49,624 nt of DNA from contig CASFVT010000031.1 in NCBI GenBank assembly GCA_949298195.1, forward strand, positions 1 through 49,624, given 5' to 3'. This document shows positions 16,294 to 25,266 of the stretch, one piece after another. This DNA is from an uncultured Bacillota bacterium. GTDB lineage: Bacteria; Bacillota_I; Bacilli_A; RFN20; CAG-826. The translations under genes and the position numbers were made by a program. Each line of letters begins with the position of its first letter. Position 1 is the stretch's first letter. The notes under the pieces were generated by a model. The model was not told the origin of the DNA, ran no database searches, and saw only the letters and a program-made list of their open reading frames with translations.

Positions 16294-18509
16294 TTGCTTT
16301 GTATTCGCTTTCCCTTTTAATATCACTTGCCATTTCTGGTTTTTCCAGCACCGGTCAGTACGCGAGTTACAGTGACATGATTGATTTTGATGATTCCTAT
16401 TCTGACTTTGCAATTGAGCGAAATTCTTCTTCTGGTTCACCTGGGCATTTCTACGATTTCGAGATAGCGAAATTCAATTCCGGCATCAGAAGCGACCGAA
16501 CCGAATTCGGTGCCGGCATTACCATTGGGTCATTTGAAGAGAAGCCGAACACGACAACTTTTCTGTCGGATGTGGATTGGAAGGTCAAAGACGATGCAGG
16601 CGAAGTTAGTGAACACTCTTTTTTGACGAGCTCCGTTTTTGGTGGTAACACAGGAATCGCTTCGGAATCCGATGTCCTCTTCGGGAACTGCACTATCCCT
16701 TCTAATACTGCCGCCAGGTCTGCGTATTGGATGTGGCAAAACGGAGCGGACGTCATCACCTCGTCAATCGGTGAAGCGGATTTGGACGGGGTGTACCACG
16801 ATAAGAGTTGTTACCTTGATGAATTCGTCAATGATAGTGGCATTCTCGTAGTCGATGCAGCCGGAAATGATTTCCCATTGGATGCCGGCGTTAATTTTCT
16901 TGGCACGGGACTCAATACTCTTTCGATTGGCGGCTCATCGGCCTTCAATAATATTTATGTGAATAGTAACCACGGTCTTCTTGGATCAGATGATAACCCC
17001 AATGCACCTCATAAGCCAAATCTCGTCGCCCCGGCTGATTCGATCTTCGGAATCGACGGTTGGCGTGAACCGACTTCCGGAACCAGTTTGGCTGCCCCAT
17101 TTGTGGCTGGCATTTCAGCACTTCTCCTTGGTGAATTCCAAGATGAGTTGGAAAACTCGCCTGACCTTTTGGCGGCCGTTCTTTGCGCAGGCGCAACGAC
17201 GCTGAACGGGCAAACCAGCCGTTTCGATTCACGGGTCGGAGCCGGAATGGTCAATTACAGCCGTAGCCGTCGCATCATGCTGAAGCAAAACGCGGGTTAC
17301 GAAGTCGGTATACTGACGAGCGGAACAAAGATGTTTTCCCAGCGGTTCGTCTTGCAACCTGGCCAAACACTTACCCTTAGATGCCGTGTTCTGGTTGATT
17401 TGGGCTTTGATGCATTGGTTTATGATCCATTTGTAGAAGCCATTCCGTACTCGGAAATCGATTTTGCCCACCCATCGATAAGCATCCAATCGTCGGGTGC
17501 TCCGGTTTTTATCCCGCCCAATTCGCGACTCATCGAAAAAAAGGCCAACGAAGCGTCCTTGGTTTTCAAAAACAGTCTGAATTCCCCTCTGACTTTCACC
17601 GTGGGCATCGATGCCGAGGCCGGAACGGCCACGGGGAGCGATCCATTCGCCGTGGCTTACATAATCGATGAACCGGCTATTGGGGAACTTCATCTCAACA
17701 ACGCCTATCTTGACCAATCTCCCAGCCTTGCTTTGGCGGAGAATGAAACTCTGTTGGAGGATAACGACTCGTTTAACGTTGCCGTCTACACGGAGAGCGG
17801 GAATCAAATAATGGCCTTGGAAGACGTCGAAAACGGAGAAGTCATGAGCGACGATGATTGGGCTGCCATCATCGATTCCGACGGCCCATACTTTTACGCC
17901 CAGGCCTCGGCAGGCTCTGAAAAAAGCAAGTACTACTATTTTGCCGAGCCCAGGGAATATTCCCACCTAGTGCAGGTGCTTCCGGTTGACTGGGGCTACC
18001 GTGAAGCATATGACACCGAAGATAACGCTACCTATATTTTCGGCGGAATTGACTTGTCGGTTTCCCGCGAAAGGGTCGGCTATATCAAGAGTTCTTTCAT
18101 AAACCTCTCCCCGCGGAAGGCCAATCGAGGCCATGCGTATTGGCGCTTTGAATTCGCCAACCCGATCCAAGAAGCCCTCGTGGCGATGGCTTGGTGGTCT
18201 GAAAACGAGTACCAAGACGACGGGACCGCCTATGTCCACATCAAGGATTCTTCTGGCGTTTGGCACAAGGATGCCGTTGATTTGCTTGAACTCGAGATGC
18301 CGGCTTATTCAGATGGAATAACCCGTCTCGAAATCGGATATCCTGGGGGAATAGCCGGATTTGAAATCGAATTGACGAACGAAGCAACCGGCAGCCGGAA
18401 TAAGGGCCGCTTGTCGATTGACGACATAGTCTTCAAACAATACGGCTCCGAGTATTCGTGGATTTCGAAAAACTACGAAATTCAATCGCCTCTCCCGATA
18501 CTTCCGTAG
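16290..18509 (+). CDS. Secreted subtilisin-like serine protease (S8 family)
   Basis: 739 aa with an N-terminal signal peptide. The catalytic Ser266 lies in SGTSLAAPFVAG, the oxyanion Asn193 in VVDAAGN, and His109 in EHSFLTSSVFGGNTG. The segment equivalent to the catalytic Asp (AVIDTG in subtilisin) reads GITIGSFEEKP, so the acid is probably Glu83. No long inhibitory propeptide precedes the domain. About residues 330-739 are beta-rich and include a jelly-roll-like C-terminal domain (HAYWRFEFANPI, RLSIDDIVFKQYG). I see no LPxTG or C-terminal TM. The Shine-Dalgarno AGGAGG is 8 nt before the ATG. Base composition is less GC-biased than neighbouring core genes. Confidence 0.88.
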   Translation: MIALYSLSLLISLAISGFSSTGQYASYSDMIDFDDSYSDFAIERNSSSGSPGHFYDFEIAKFNSGIRSDRTEFGAGITIGSFEEKPNTTTFLSDVDWKVKDDAGEVSEHSFLTSSVFGGNTGIASESDVLFGNCTIPSNTAARSAYWMWQNGADVITSSIGEADLDGVYHDKSCYLDEFVNDSGILVVDAAGNDFPLDAGVNFLGTGLNTLSIGGSSAFNNIYVNSNHGLLGSDDNPNAPHKPNLVAPADSIFGIDGWREPTSGTSLAAPFVAGISALLLGEFQDELENSPDLLAAVLCAGATTLNGQTSRFDSRVGAGMVNYSRSRRIMLKQNAGYEVGILTSGTKMFSQRFVLQPGQTLTLRCRVLVDLGFDALVYDPFVEAIPYSEIDFAHPSISIQSSGAPVFIPPNSRLIEKKANEASLVFKNSLNSPLTFTVGIDAEAGTATGSDPFAVAYIIDEPAIGELHLNNAYLDQSPSLALAENETLLEDNDSFNVAVYTESGNQIMALEDVENGEVMSDDDWAAIIDSDGPYFYAQASAGSEKSKYYYFAEPREYSHLVQVLPVDWGYREAYDTEDNATYIFGGIDLSVSRERVGYIKSSFINLSPRKANRGHAYWRFEFANPIQEALVAMAWWSENEYQDDGTAYVHIKDSSGVWHKDAVDLLELEMPAYSDGITRLEIGYPGGIAGFEIELTNEATGSRNKGRLSIDDIVFKQYGSEYSWISKNYEIQSPLPILP

Positions 18510-18518
18510 GAGCCAAAT

Positions 18519-18911
18519 ATGTTAAAAAATGGTTTGGGTTTACCTGTAGTAGCGATGATCTCGATGGCTTTGCTTACGGCCTCCTGTGCCCCCGCTGGGG
18601 AGAAATGCCCAGCGGCCCCTGCCACGGTCATCATCCAATTCATTTTCCCGGAGTATACCAAGAACCCCGACCCGGTCATCGAGATTCCCTACGGCGTGAA
18701 TTCCGACGAATGGAACGCCAATCTCTTCGCGATCCTCGAGCTCCGCGATTACTGCGGTTATGAATTCCTCGACGGCTACAAAGCCCACGTCTACTATGAC
18801 TCGGAAGGCGCTTTCTACGATCACGACATCTACCAGATGATCGTTTACCAACCGACCATCGTCGAGTGGTTCTACGTCGTCCCACCCGGCTCTTCCCTCC
18901 CGATCGATTGA
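18519..18911 (+). CDS. Small lipoprotein, paralogue of the one at 15844
   Basis: 130 aa with signal peptide and lipobox ending TASC (Cys23). Aligned by eye with the product of 15844, it shares DEW-AN-L-AI-LRD, a tyrosine-rich middle, HD-IYQ and a C-terminal YVVPP-type end. It has a TAGGAG Shine-Dalgarno and follows the protease stop by 9 nt, so the three genes form one operon. Function unknown. Confidence 0.75.
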   Translation: MLKNGLGLPVVAMISMALLTASCAPAGEKCPAAPATVIIQFIFPEYTKNPDPVIEIPYGVNSDEWNANLFAILELRDYCGYEFLDGYKAHVYYDSEGAFYDHDIYQMIVYQPTIVEWFYVVPPGSSLPID

Positions 18912-18996
18912 TCTCCGAACCCAATTGGCTCCATGGAAGCGGGACAACAAAAGACCAACCACAATGGAGTCCTTTTGCCTCGATTACCAATTGAAA

Positions 18997-19024
18997 AACC
19001 TGATTAGCACAGGGTAATCGGGTT
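18997..19024 (+). terminator. Possible terminator after the subtilase operon
   Basis: AACCTGATTA and TAATCGGGTT pair over 10 bp with one wobble around an 8-nt loop. The following sequence is only weakly T-rich. The rest of 18912-19139 shows no gene I can support. Confidence 0.4.
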
Positions 19025-19139
19025 GGTTCGCTTGGTTTTCCCAACTGATTTCGCAGTTTTGACGTTTCAGCGTAAAAAGTCGCAAGGAGAATCTCATGCA
19101 ATCCGAGCACTCGATTTCTGACCCGGGATTTCTTTTTCA

Positions 19140-19169
19140 CTCCCCTAAGGGGAGAAAATGCTCTACAAT
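19140..19169 (+). promoter_or_regulatory. jetA promoter with palindrome at the -35 position
   Basis: TACAAT (19164-19169) lies 7 nt before the ATG at 19177 with no Shine-Dalgarno between. The -35 position is occupied by a perfect palindrome, CTCCCCTAAGGGGAG (19140-19154), a candidate operator. Confidence 0.5.
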
Positions 19170-19176
19170 TCAACCA

Positions 19177-20574
19177 ATGAGCAATCTCTTCGATATCCTC
19201 CCCAGTCGTCTCTTCTCGGTTTTCAACCGGGCCGACCGCCGGGCCAACTATGACATGCTGGCCTACATATACTCCCTCTACAACGGCCGTGACGTCCGCT
19301 TGAGCATCGGGCGGGCGGAACTCGTCCGCCTCCTCACCGGCTTCATCTCGATGAAGGCCTACCTCGTGATGGAGAACGAGGACGGGGTCTCCCTCTCCGA
19401 CCGCGATGCCCGGGGAAAGGCCCTCGCCAAAATCAACCAATTCCGGGATACCGGCTGGCTCGAGGCCGATGCCAGCAACGACCGGGAACTCAAGATTAGC
19501 TACTCCCTCAACGACAACGCCGGGCGTCTCCTCCGCCTCCTCATCTCCATTGCCGGCGGGGAAGAGGAGAAGGTCGGCTATAGCGGCTATTTCTATGCCG
19601 TCTACCGCCTGCTCGTCCCCTTCGACATGGAAAAGGCCCGCGATGCCTTCTCCCAGGTCGTCCGCCTCACCGACGAGCTCTTCCAGTCCCTCCAAGGGGT
19701 CATCTCGGCCATCAAGCGTTTCATCGACCGCCTCCTCATGGACGAGAACCTCTCGCCGGAGGACATCCTCCGCCTCCTCCTCGACGAATACGAGGAGCAG
19801 GGCATCGTCTCGGTCTTCAACGACCTCAAGGGCAAGGACAACCCGAGCAAGTTCACCCTGGCCATCATCGACGAGCTCGAACTCCTGCGCGGCGAGAAGC
19901 TCGACGAGTTGACCTTGGCCTACATGCGCGGCGAGGACGCCTCCTCAGAACGCCTCCTCGAGGTGAAGAAGGGTCTACGGAAGGACCTCGAGCACTGCAT
20001 CCGGCGTTACCTCTCGGTCAATGACCTCGTCGCGGCCATCGACGAGAAGAACGCCCGTTTCTACTCCTCCTCCGTCAAGCGCCTCCGCTTCATCCTCAAT
20101 ACCTCGCGCGACGTCTCCGGGCGGATCGACGCCCTCCTCAAGATCCTCGCCGCCTCCGATCCGAAGGCCGATTACGGGGACGTCATCCCCATCGAGAAAA
20201 TCGGCCTCCTCGACGAGAACTCCCTTTATAGCGAGCCGATCGACCGGGAGAAGGAAGTCCGCCTCGACGCTGACATCCCCCCGGTTGACCGCACGGGTGC
20301 CGCGGCCGCCGCGGCCCTCCTATTCACCGACGATGCCTTCTCGATGAAGGAAATCGACGAATACGTCCTCGGCTTGCTTGGTAGTAGGGATGAGCTCCTC
20401 TCGACGGAAATCCCCCTGACCGACGACGATGACGTCTACCGTTACCTGTTGCTCCAGATGTACTCCACCTACAAGGAGACGTCTTATTCGATTGAATACC
20501 GTTCCGGCGGATCGAACAACGGTCCTTACCGGGTAAGGAACTTCGCGTTGCGCAAAAAGGAGGCCCGCCCATGA
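19177..20574 (+). CDS. jetA: JetA-like protein (Wadjet / MksF-like kleisin)
   Basis: 465 aa from ATG 19177 (MSNLFDILPSRLFSVF). In Wadjet/MksBEF systems JetA is the kleisin subunit that bridges the SMC-like ATPase and clamps DNA. The sequence is helical and acidic, with a winged-helix-like N-terminus (DMLAYIYSLYNGRDVRL, RAELVRLLTG) and long helical segments in the middle. Identification rests on the three-gene layout and overall pattern. An in-frame ATG at 19096 with a good AAGGAG would add 27 residues; I prefer 19177 because of the -10 spacing and because family members begin near this LF-LP-LF pattern. It overlaps jetB by 4 nt (ATGA). Confidence 0.8.
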   Translation: MSNLFDILPSRLFSVFNRADRRANYDMLAYIYSLYNGRDVRLSIGRAELVRLLTGFISMKAYLVMENEDGVSLSDRDARGKALAKINQFRDTGWLEADASNDRELKISYSLNDNAGRLLRLLISIAGGEEEKVGYSGYFYAVYRLLVPFDMEKARDAFSQVVRLTDELFQSLQGVISAIKRFIDRLLMDENLSPEDILRLLLDEYEEQGIVSVFNDLKGKDNPSKFTLAIIDELELLRGEKLDELTLAYMRGEDASSERLLEVKKGLRKDLEHCIRRYLSVNDLVAAIDEKNARFYSSSVKRLRFILNTSRDVSGRIDALLKILAASDPKADYGDVIPIEKIGLLDENSLYSEPIDREKEVRLDADIPPVDRTGAAAAAALLFTDDAFSMKEIDEYVLGLLGSRDELLSTEIPLTDDDDVYRYLLLQMYSTYKETSYSIEYRSGGSNNGPYRVRNFALRKKEARP

Positions 20575-21206
20575 GCGACCGTTTGACTGAACTAGACCGT
20601 TTCGACCTCGAGTACCGGAACCTGACCGAGGGAAAGCGCGGCGATTTCGCCCGCCTCGTCATGAAACTCCTCCGCGATACCTACGTCGTCAGGAAGAAGG
20701 GAGACGACGCCGGCGACTACTTCGCCCTCCTAACCAACAGTGCCCTCTTCGAATCCTTCTTCGCCCTCATCGACCTCGGCTTCGAGATCGACCGGGCCAA
20801 GGAAGTGGCCTATCTCGTCAATATGGAAGGCCGTGACCGCCTCCGCCTCGGCAAGTTCGACACGGCCCTCGTCCTCGTCCTCCGCAAGCTCTTCATCAAG
20901 AAGAGCCGCGAGGCCGCAAGTAGCGACCGCCTCCTCCTCCCGATGGGGGAAGTGATTGCCGCCATGAAGGAAGCCGCCCCTCTCGGGGGCAAGGAGCGGA
21001 TCTCCCATTACCGGGCCGCCCTCCGCCTCCTCAAGAAACACAAGATCGTCGATTGCCCCGCCGAGGTAAGCGAGGAATCGACCATTGAGATCTACCCGAG
21101 CATCGCCCTCCTGGTACCCCAAGAGGACCTCGATGCCATCGAGGAAAGGCTCGCGGCCATCGGCAAAACTGTAGAAGAGGGAGAAGAAAATGAAGAAACT
21201 GACTGA
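20571..21206 (+). CDS. jetB: JetB-like protein (DUF4194 / MksE-like)
   Basis: 211 aa. JetB/MksE is the small winged-helix partner (KITE-type) of the SMC complex. Visible are ARLVMKLLRDTYVVRK at the N-terminus, a central FFALIDLGFEIDRAKEVAYLV stretch and the RLRLGKFDTALVLVLRKLF segment, followed by a winged-helix-like ending and an acidic tail. It overlaps both neighbours, jetA by 4 nt and jetC by 17 nt, indicating tight translational coupling. Confidence 0.8.
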   Translation: MSDRLTELDRFDLEYRNLTEGKRGDFARLVMKLLRDTYVVRKKGDDAGDYFALLTNSALFESFFALIDLGFEIDRAKEVAYLVNMEGRDRLRLGKFDTALVLVLRKLFIKKSREAASSDRLLLPMGEVIAAMKEAAPLGGKERISHYRAALRLLKKHKIVDCPAEVSEESTIEIYPSIALLVPQEDLDAIEERLAAIGKTVEEGEENEETD

Positions 21207-24200
21207 CATCCGCCTCATCAATTGGCACGGTTTCTACGATGAAACCATCCCCGTCGACGGAAGCGTCCTCGTCGCCGGCGACAACGGGAGCGGCAAGTCC
21301 TCCCTCCTCGACGCCATCTACTACCTTTTGAGCGGTGGGGACGCGAACCATTTCAACTCGGCCGCCAACGAGAAGACCGACCGGACCCTCGAGACCTACA
21401 TGCGGGGGCGGACCGGCGAAAGCGGCCACCCCTACCTCCGGGAGGGGAAGGCCGTGGTCAGCCACATCGCCCTCCAGTTCCTCGACGAGAAGAAGGCCGA
21501 GAACTTCCTCGTCGGGGTGGCCCTCGAACTCCAGGAAGGCCAGCGCGACGTCCTCAAGACCTTCTATTACGTCCCCAACCACGCCCTCGATGATTCCCTT
21601 TTCAAGGACAAGGAGGGGCACGTCCTCAATTTCCGCCTCATGGAAGCCGAGGCCCCGATGGGGACTTTCCACCTCCTCGGCGACACCCAGAAGAAGATCC
21701 GGGCCTCCCTATATGACGAGGTCCTCGAGATCGACGGGAAGAAATACCTCGACCTCCTCCCGAAGGCCATCTCCTTCAAGCCGATCGACGACGTCCACGA
21801 GTTCGTCTACCGCTTCCTCATGCCCGAACGCGACGTCGATCTCACGGCCATGCGGACGGTCATCCACAGCCTCAACGAGCTCTCCCACTCGGTGAAGGAG
21901 GAAGAAGAGAAGAAAGAGGCCCTCCGTGCCATTTCCGAGAAGGGGAACGAATACACCAAGAAAAAGAAAGAGGCCTCTCTCTACGCGGCCCTTGCGACGA
22001 GCCTTGCCTCCACCTCGCTCGAAGACGAGCGGGAACGCCTCCTCGAGGAGAAGGAAGCCCTCATCAGCGCCGGAAAGGAACTCGAGAACAAGCGCTCCTC
22101 CCTCCTCCGGAGGAAAGAGGAATGCAACCGCGACCTCTACGCCCTCGAAAGCGATTCTTCCTTCTCCGCTTACAAGAACATCGACGATGCCATCCTGACT
22201 GCCGAGAAGAAGGAAAAGGAGGCCGAAAACCAAGCCCGGGCCTTCGAGTCGAAGCTGGCCCGCGAGGCCTCCTTGGCCCACGCCCTCTCGATTTCCGTCG
22301 AACTGCTCCCCTTCCTCGAGAAGCACGATTACCAAGGGCTCCAGTCACGGCTCCACAGTTACCAGAACCTCTTCAGGAAGAAGCGGGACGAGATCCGCTC
22401 CTCCTATAGCGCCGTCGAAAGCTCCCTCCTCGAGGAGAAGAAGGAGGCCCGCCGCCTCCAGCTCGAGATCGAGGAGCTCGCCGCCGGGCGCTCCGTCTAT
22501 CCCGAGGCTTTCGTCGCCCTCCGGAAGAAGATCATCGAGAGGGTCAAGGCCGAGACCGGGGAAGACATCGACATCCGTCCCTTCCTCGAACTGATCGATC
22601 TGAGGGAAGGCGAGGAGGAGTGGCGCAGTGCCATCGAATCCCTCCTCGGAGACCGCCGCTTCGACCTCTTCGTCGACCCGAAGTACTATCCGATTGCCCT
22701 GAGCGTCCTCGACGAGGAGAAGGAAAAGCATCCTTCGGGAATCGGCCTCGTCGACCTCGAACGCCTCCCCGCGGAAGTCGAGGTGAAGGAAAACTCCTTG
22801 GCCAAGAAACTCACGGCCCTGACCTACGACGCCGAGCGTTACCTCAACCTCCTCCTTGGGCGGATGGAAGCGGTGGACGACGCAATTGCCCTCCAAGGGA
22901 AGGAAGAGGCCCTCTCCCCCTCTGGCGTCGCCTACTACGAACGGGCCGCCCGTTCTTCGTCGAGTTACGGTTCGGTCCCCTACATCGGGGCCGCCTCACG
23001 GCACCTCCAACTCGAGGAAAAGGAGAGGGAGCTCGACGAGCTCACCCATGACATCGAACTCGGGGAAAGCGAGGCCAAGGACACCTATGCCCTCATCGAG
23101 CGGCTCGAGCATTCGAACCTCATGGGTCTCTTACAGGAGCCGAACCGTTGGGCCCTCCTCGAGGAAGCCCGGGGGGAGGTTGCCCTCCTCCGGGGTCGGA
23201 AGGAATCCCTCCAAGACGAATCCAGCGACCTCACCTACAAGGGCCGTCGGCTCGCCGAACTAAGGAAACTCCTCTCCGAACTGGAAGGCGAGGTGGCCGA
23301 AATCGACGAGGAAATCAAGGAAAACGCCAGCCGCCTCGGTTCCGACGAGACGCGGCTGCACTCGCTCGAAGGGGCCGTGAAGGGGAAGGAAGAGGAACTC
23401 ATCGCGATGCTCAAGAAGGAAGGGCTCACCCTCGCCTTCGAGGACTTCAAGAAGGACAAGGAACTCGCGAGCAAAGAAGCCAGCGCCGAAAGCACCCGGC
23501 TCCTCAATGAGCTCGTCAAGTCCGAACGGGAACTGCGTTCCCTCATGGGGAGCTACATCCGCCGTTTCTCCTTCGACGAGACCAACGAGATCGACGCCCT
23601 CCCGCATTTCCTCGAGGAGTACGACAAGGTGGCCAACCACGATCTCGTGAGCCACATCGACAAGCTCGAACGGGCTTCCGACAAGGCGGCCGAGAGCTTC
23701 CAAAACGACTACATCGCCAAGATCAGGAGTTCGATCGAGGAGGAGAAGAAGCACATCAAGAAGCTCAACGCCATCCTCGCCGGACGTCCCTTCGGTAGCG
23801 AAGGGGACGTCTACGAGTTCCTCATCGCCCCGGCCAAGGATCCCGATTTCCGGCCCTATTACGACATCTTCGCCTCCAAGGAGGACTTCGAGAAGCCCTC
23901 CCTCTTCACCGAGAACCTCTCGAAGAAGAACGAGGCCCTCATCGCGAGTCTATATGACCGCTTCACCCGCGAAGACGCGGACGAGAAGCTCATCCGGAGC
24001 TTCACCGACTACCGGAACTTCATGGACTACGACATCAAGATCACCGACCGGGAGGGTAGGACCTACCGCTTCTCGGAAATCTCCAAGTCGAAGTCCGGCG
24101 GCGAGACCCAGACCCCCTTCTACGTCATCATCGCGGCCAGTTTCGACCAACTGCTCCGCGAAGACCGCGGGGAAGCCTCGCCTGGATGCCTTGTCATGTT

Positions 24201-24399
24201 CGACGAGGCCTTCGAGAAGATGGACCAATCCCACGTCGAGAGCATGATGCGTTACTTCCGCGAGCTTTCGATCCAGCCTCTTCTCGCCGTGCCGGGCAAC
24301 CAAGCCAAGGCCATTGCCCCCTACGTCGATACCAAGGTTGCCCTCGTCAAGCAAGGCGGGAGGATCATCGCCTCGAGCCTTCTCAAGGCCGCAAACTAA
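21190..24399 (+). CDS. jetC: JetC-like SMC-family ATPase (MksB-like)
   Basis: 1069 aa. The N-terminal ATPase half has Walker A GDNGSGKSSLLD (residues 30-41), and two long coiled-coil regions (about 230-480 and 620-870) flank a hinge-like segment. The C-terminal half has the ABC signature SKSKSGGETQTPFYV and Walker B CLVMFDEAFEKMD. JetC/MksB dimers load onto DNA and extrude loops; in full Wadjet systems the JetD nuclease then cuts plasmids. No JetD-like gene (a toprim/Topo VI-type nuclease of about 400 aa) is found upstream or downstream in this window. A strong terminator follows the stop. Confidence 0.9.
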   Translation: MKKLTDIRLINWHGFYDETIPVDGSVLVAGDNGSGKSSLLDAIYYLLSGGDANHFNSAANEKTDRTLETYMRGRTGESGHPYLREGKAVVSHIALQFLDEKKAENFLVGVALELQEGQRDVLKTFYYVPNHALDDSLFKDKEGHVLNFRLMEAEAPMGTFHLLGDTQKKIRASLYDEVLEIDGKKYLDLLPKAISFKPIDDVHEFVYRFLMPERDVDLTAMRTVIHSLNELSHSVKEEEEKKEALRAISEKGNEYTKKKKEASLYAALATSLASTSLEDERERLLEEKEALISAGKELENKRSSLLRRKEECNRDLYALESDSSFSAYKNIDDAILTAEKKEKEAENQARAFESKLAREASLAHALSISVELLPFLEKHDYQGLQSRLHSYQNLFRKKRDEIRSSYSAVESSLLEEKKEARRLQLEIEELAAGRSVYPEAFVALRKKIIERVKAETGEDIDIRPFLELIDLREGEEEWRSAIESLLGDRRFDLFVDPKYYPIALSVLDEEKEKHPSGIGLVDLERLPAEVEVKENSLAKKLTALTYDAERYLNLLLGRMEAVDDAIALQGKEEALSPSGVAYYERAARSSSSYGSVPYIGAASRHLQLEEKERELDELTHDIELGESEAKDTYALIERLEHSNLMGLLQEPNRWALLEEARGEVALLRGRKESLQDESSDLTYKGRRLAELRKLLSELEGEVAEIDEEIKENASRLGSDETRLHSLEGAVKGKEEELIAMLKKEGLTLAFEDFKKDKELASKEASAESTRLLNELVKSERELRSLMGSYIRRFSFDETNEIDALPHFLEEYDKVANHDLVSHIDKLERASDKAAESFQNDYIAKIRSSIEEEKKHIKKLNAILAGRPFGSEGDVYEFLIAPAKDPDFRPYYDIFASKEDFEKPSLFTENLSKKNEALIASLYDRFTREDADEKLIRSFTDYRNFMDYDIKITDREGRTYRFSEISKSKSGGETQTPFYVIIAASFDQLLREDRGEASPGCLVMFDEAFEKMDQSHVESMMRYFRELSIQPLLAVPGNQAKAIAPYVDTKVALVKQGGRIIASSLLKAAN

Positions 24400-24416
24400 G
24401 CCGGTCCCTGTCTTCG

Positions 24417-24442
24417 AAGCCGGTCGGAAAGGCCGGCTTTTT
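24417..24442 (+). terminator. Terminator of jetABC
   Basis: AAGCCGG (24417-24423) and CCGGCTT (24433-24439) pair around a 9-nt loop, followed by a run of T to 24442. Confidence 0.8.
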
Positions 24443-24580
24443 GCATTGAAATATACCGAAAGCACTTGCAAAACAGGCCTCGTTTATTGGATATCACGTT
24501 TAAGGGGCCCAAGGATCTATCGTCGTTTTGATCAGCCGAATGGATGGCGATCCGCTCTGCTAGATCCACATTCTTGACTT

Positions 24581-24627
24581 TTCTTAACCCCTTTGGGGTT
24601 TAAGAAGTCTTAACAAACGTCTATACT
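24581..24627 (+). promoter_or_regulatory. Promoter and long inverted repeat upstream of surface cassette 1
   Basis: TATACT (24622-24627) ends 6 nt before the ATG at 24634, with no Shine-Dalgarno. Upstream, TTCTTAACCCC (24581-24591) and GGGGTTTAAGAA (24595-24606) form an inverted repeat around TTT, covering the expected -35 region. It could be an operator. The 24443-24580 stretch shows nothing else. Confidence 0.5.
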
Positions 24628-24633
24628 TCGCCT

Positions 24634-25266
24634 ATGAGGATGAACAGACGTGGGTTCCGTCGTGATCTAGGGATGGTTAGCGCCCTCTTGCTGACCCTTT
24701 CATCCATCAGCCTTTTCAGTCTCGGGTTTTCATCCTTTGCTTTGAACGACAACCCCCCTGTCTATGGCACGGTTTCGGCCGAGTTCGCCCCTGTTTTGGA
24801 AATAATCTCAGTCGATTCTTCCCATGATGGCGGGTGGGTGGAGCCCTTCACCTTCTGCCGCGACGGGTTCGTCATCGACGGAAAACTCCATGACACTGCA
24901 AGCCACGTTTTCCATCTTCTTTTGGATGCCTCAAAGGCCTATTCAAGCGGGCTATTGGAGGACGGTTCCCTCCGGATTGGCGTCGATTTGACCGAAGGCG
25001 GCTCCTCTCCCATCTTCGTGAAGGAAGGAATCCTCGGCGGTCTCTCGGTCGGTTATTCTAATCGGGCTCTCACCGCGAATCCCGTCTTCAATGATATCGG
25101 GGCGAGTTTTGAAGCTTCCCTCCCCCTTGCCGGTGACGAAGGAACCATTCCCCTTTCCATGTCGTTCGCCTTCAATGTTCCGGCTGATTCGATCGACGCG
25201 GTATTTACCGCGGCGGCTGCGGTGGAATCATTGAAAATGAACCTTTCCGTCGAGGTGCTCGGATGA
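24634..25266 (+). CDS. Small secreted protein of surface cassette 1 (SipW-type signal, TasA-like layout)
   Basis: 210 aa. A basic N-terminus (MRMNRRGFRRDLG) is followed by a hydrophobic stretch ending LGFSSFALND, similar to SipW-processed signal peptides of TasA/camelysin-type fibre proteins. The mature part is about 180 residues with beta-type patterns and no recognised catalytic motif. Its last codons overlap the ATG of the Hint-domain gene (ATGA), so the pair is co-translated. The homologous position in cassette 2 holds a similar protein. A TasA-like role is inferred from layout only. Confidence 0.7.
   Translation: MRMNRRGFRRDLGMVSALLLTLSSISLFSLGFSSFALNDNPPVYGTVSAEFAPVLEIISVDSSHDGGWVEPFTFCRDGFVIDGKLHDTASHVFHLLLDASKAYSSGLLEDGSLRIGVDLTEGGSSPIFVKEGILGGLSVGYSNRALTANPVFNDIGASFEASLPLAGDEGTIPLSMSFAFNVPADSIDAVFTAAAAVESLKMNLSVEVLG

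Noticed and set aside
18912..19176. JetD or another nuclease gene near jetABC
   Set aside because: No open frame long enough with protein-like sequence is found in the flanking gaps (18912-19176, 24400-24633), and neighbouring genes are clearly different families.
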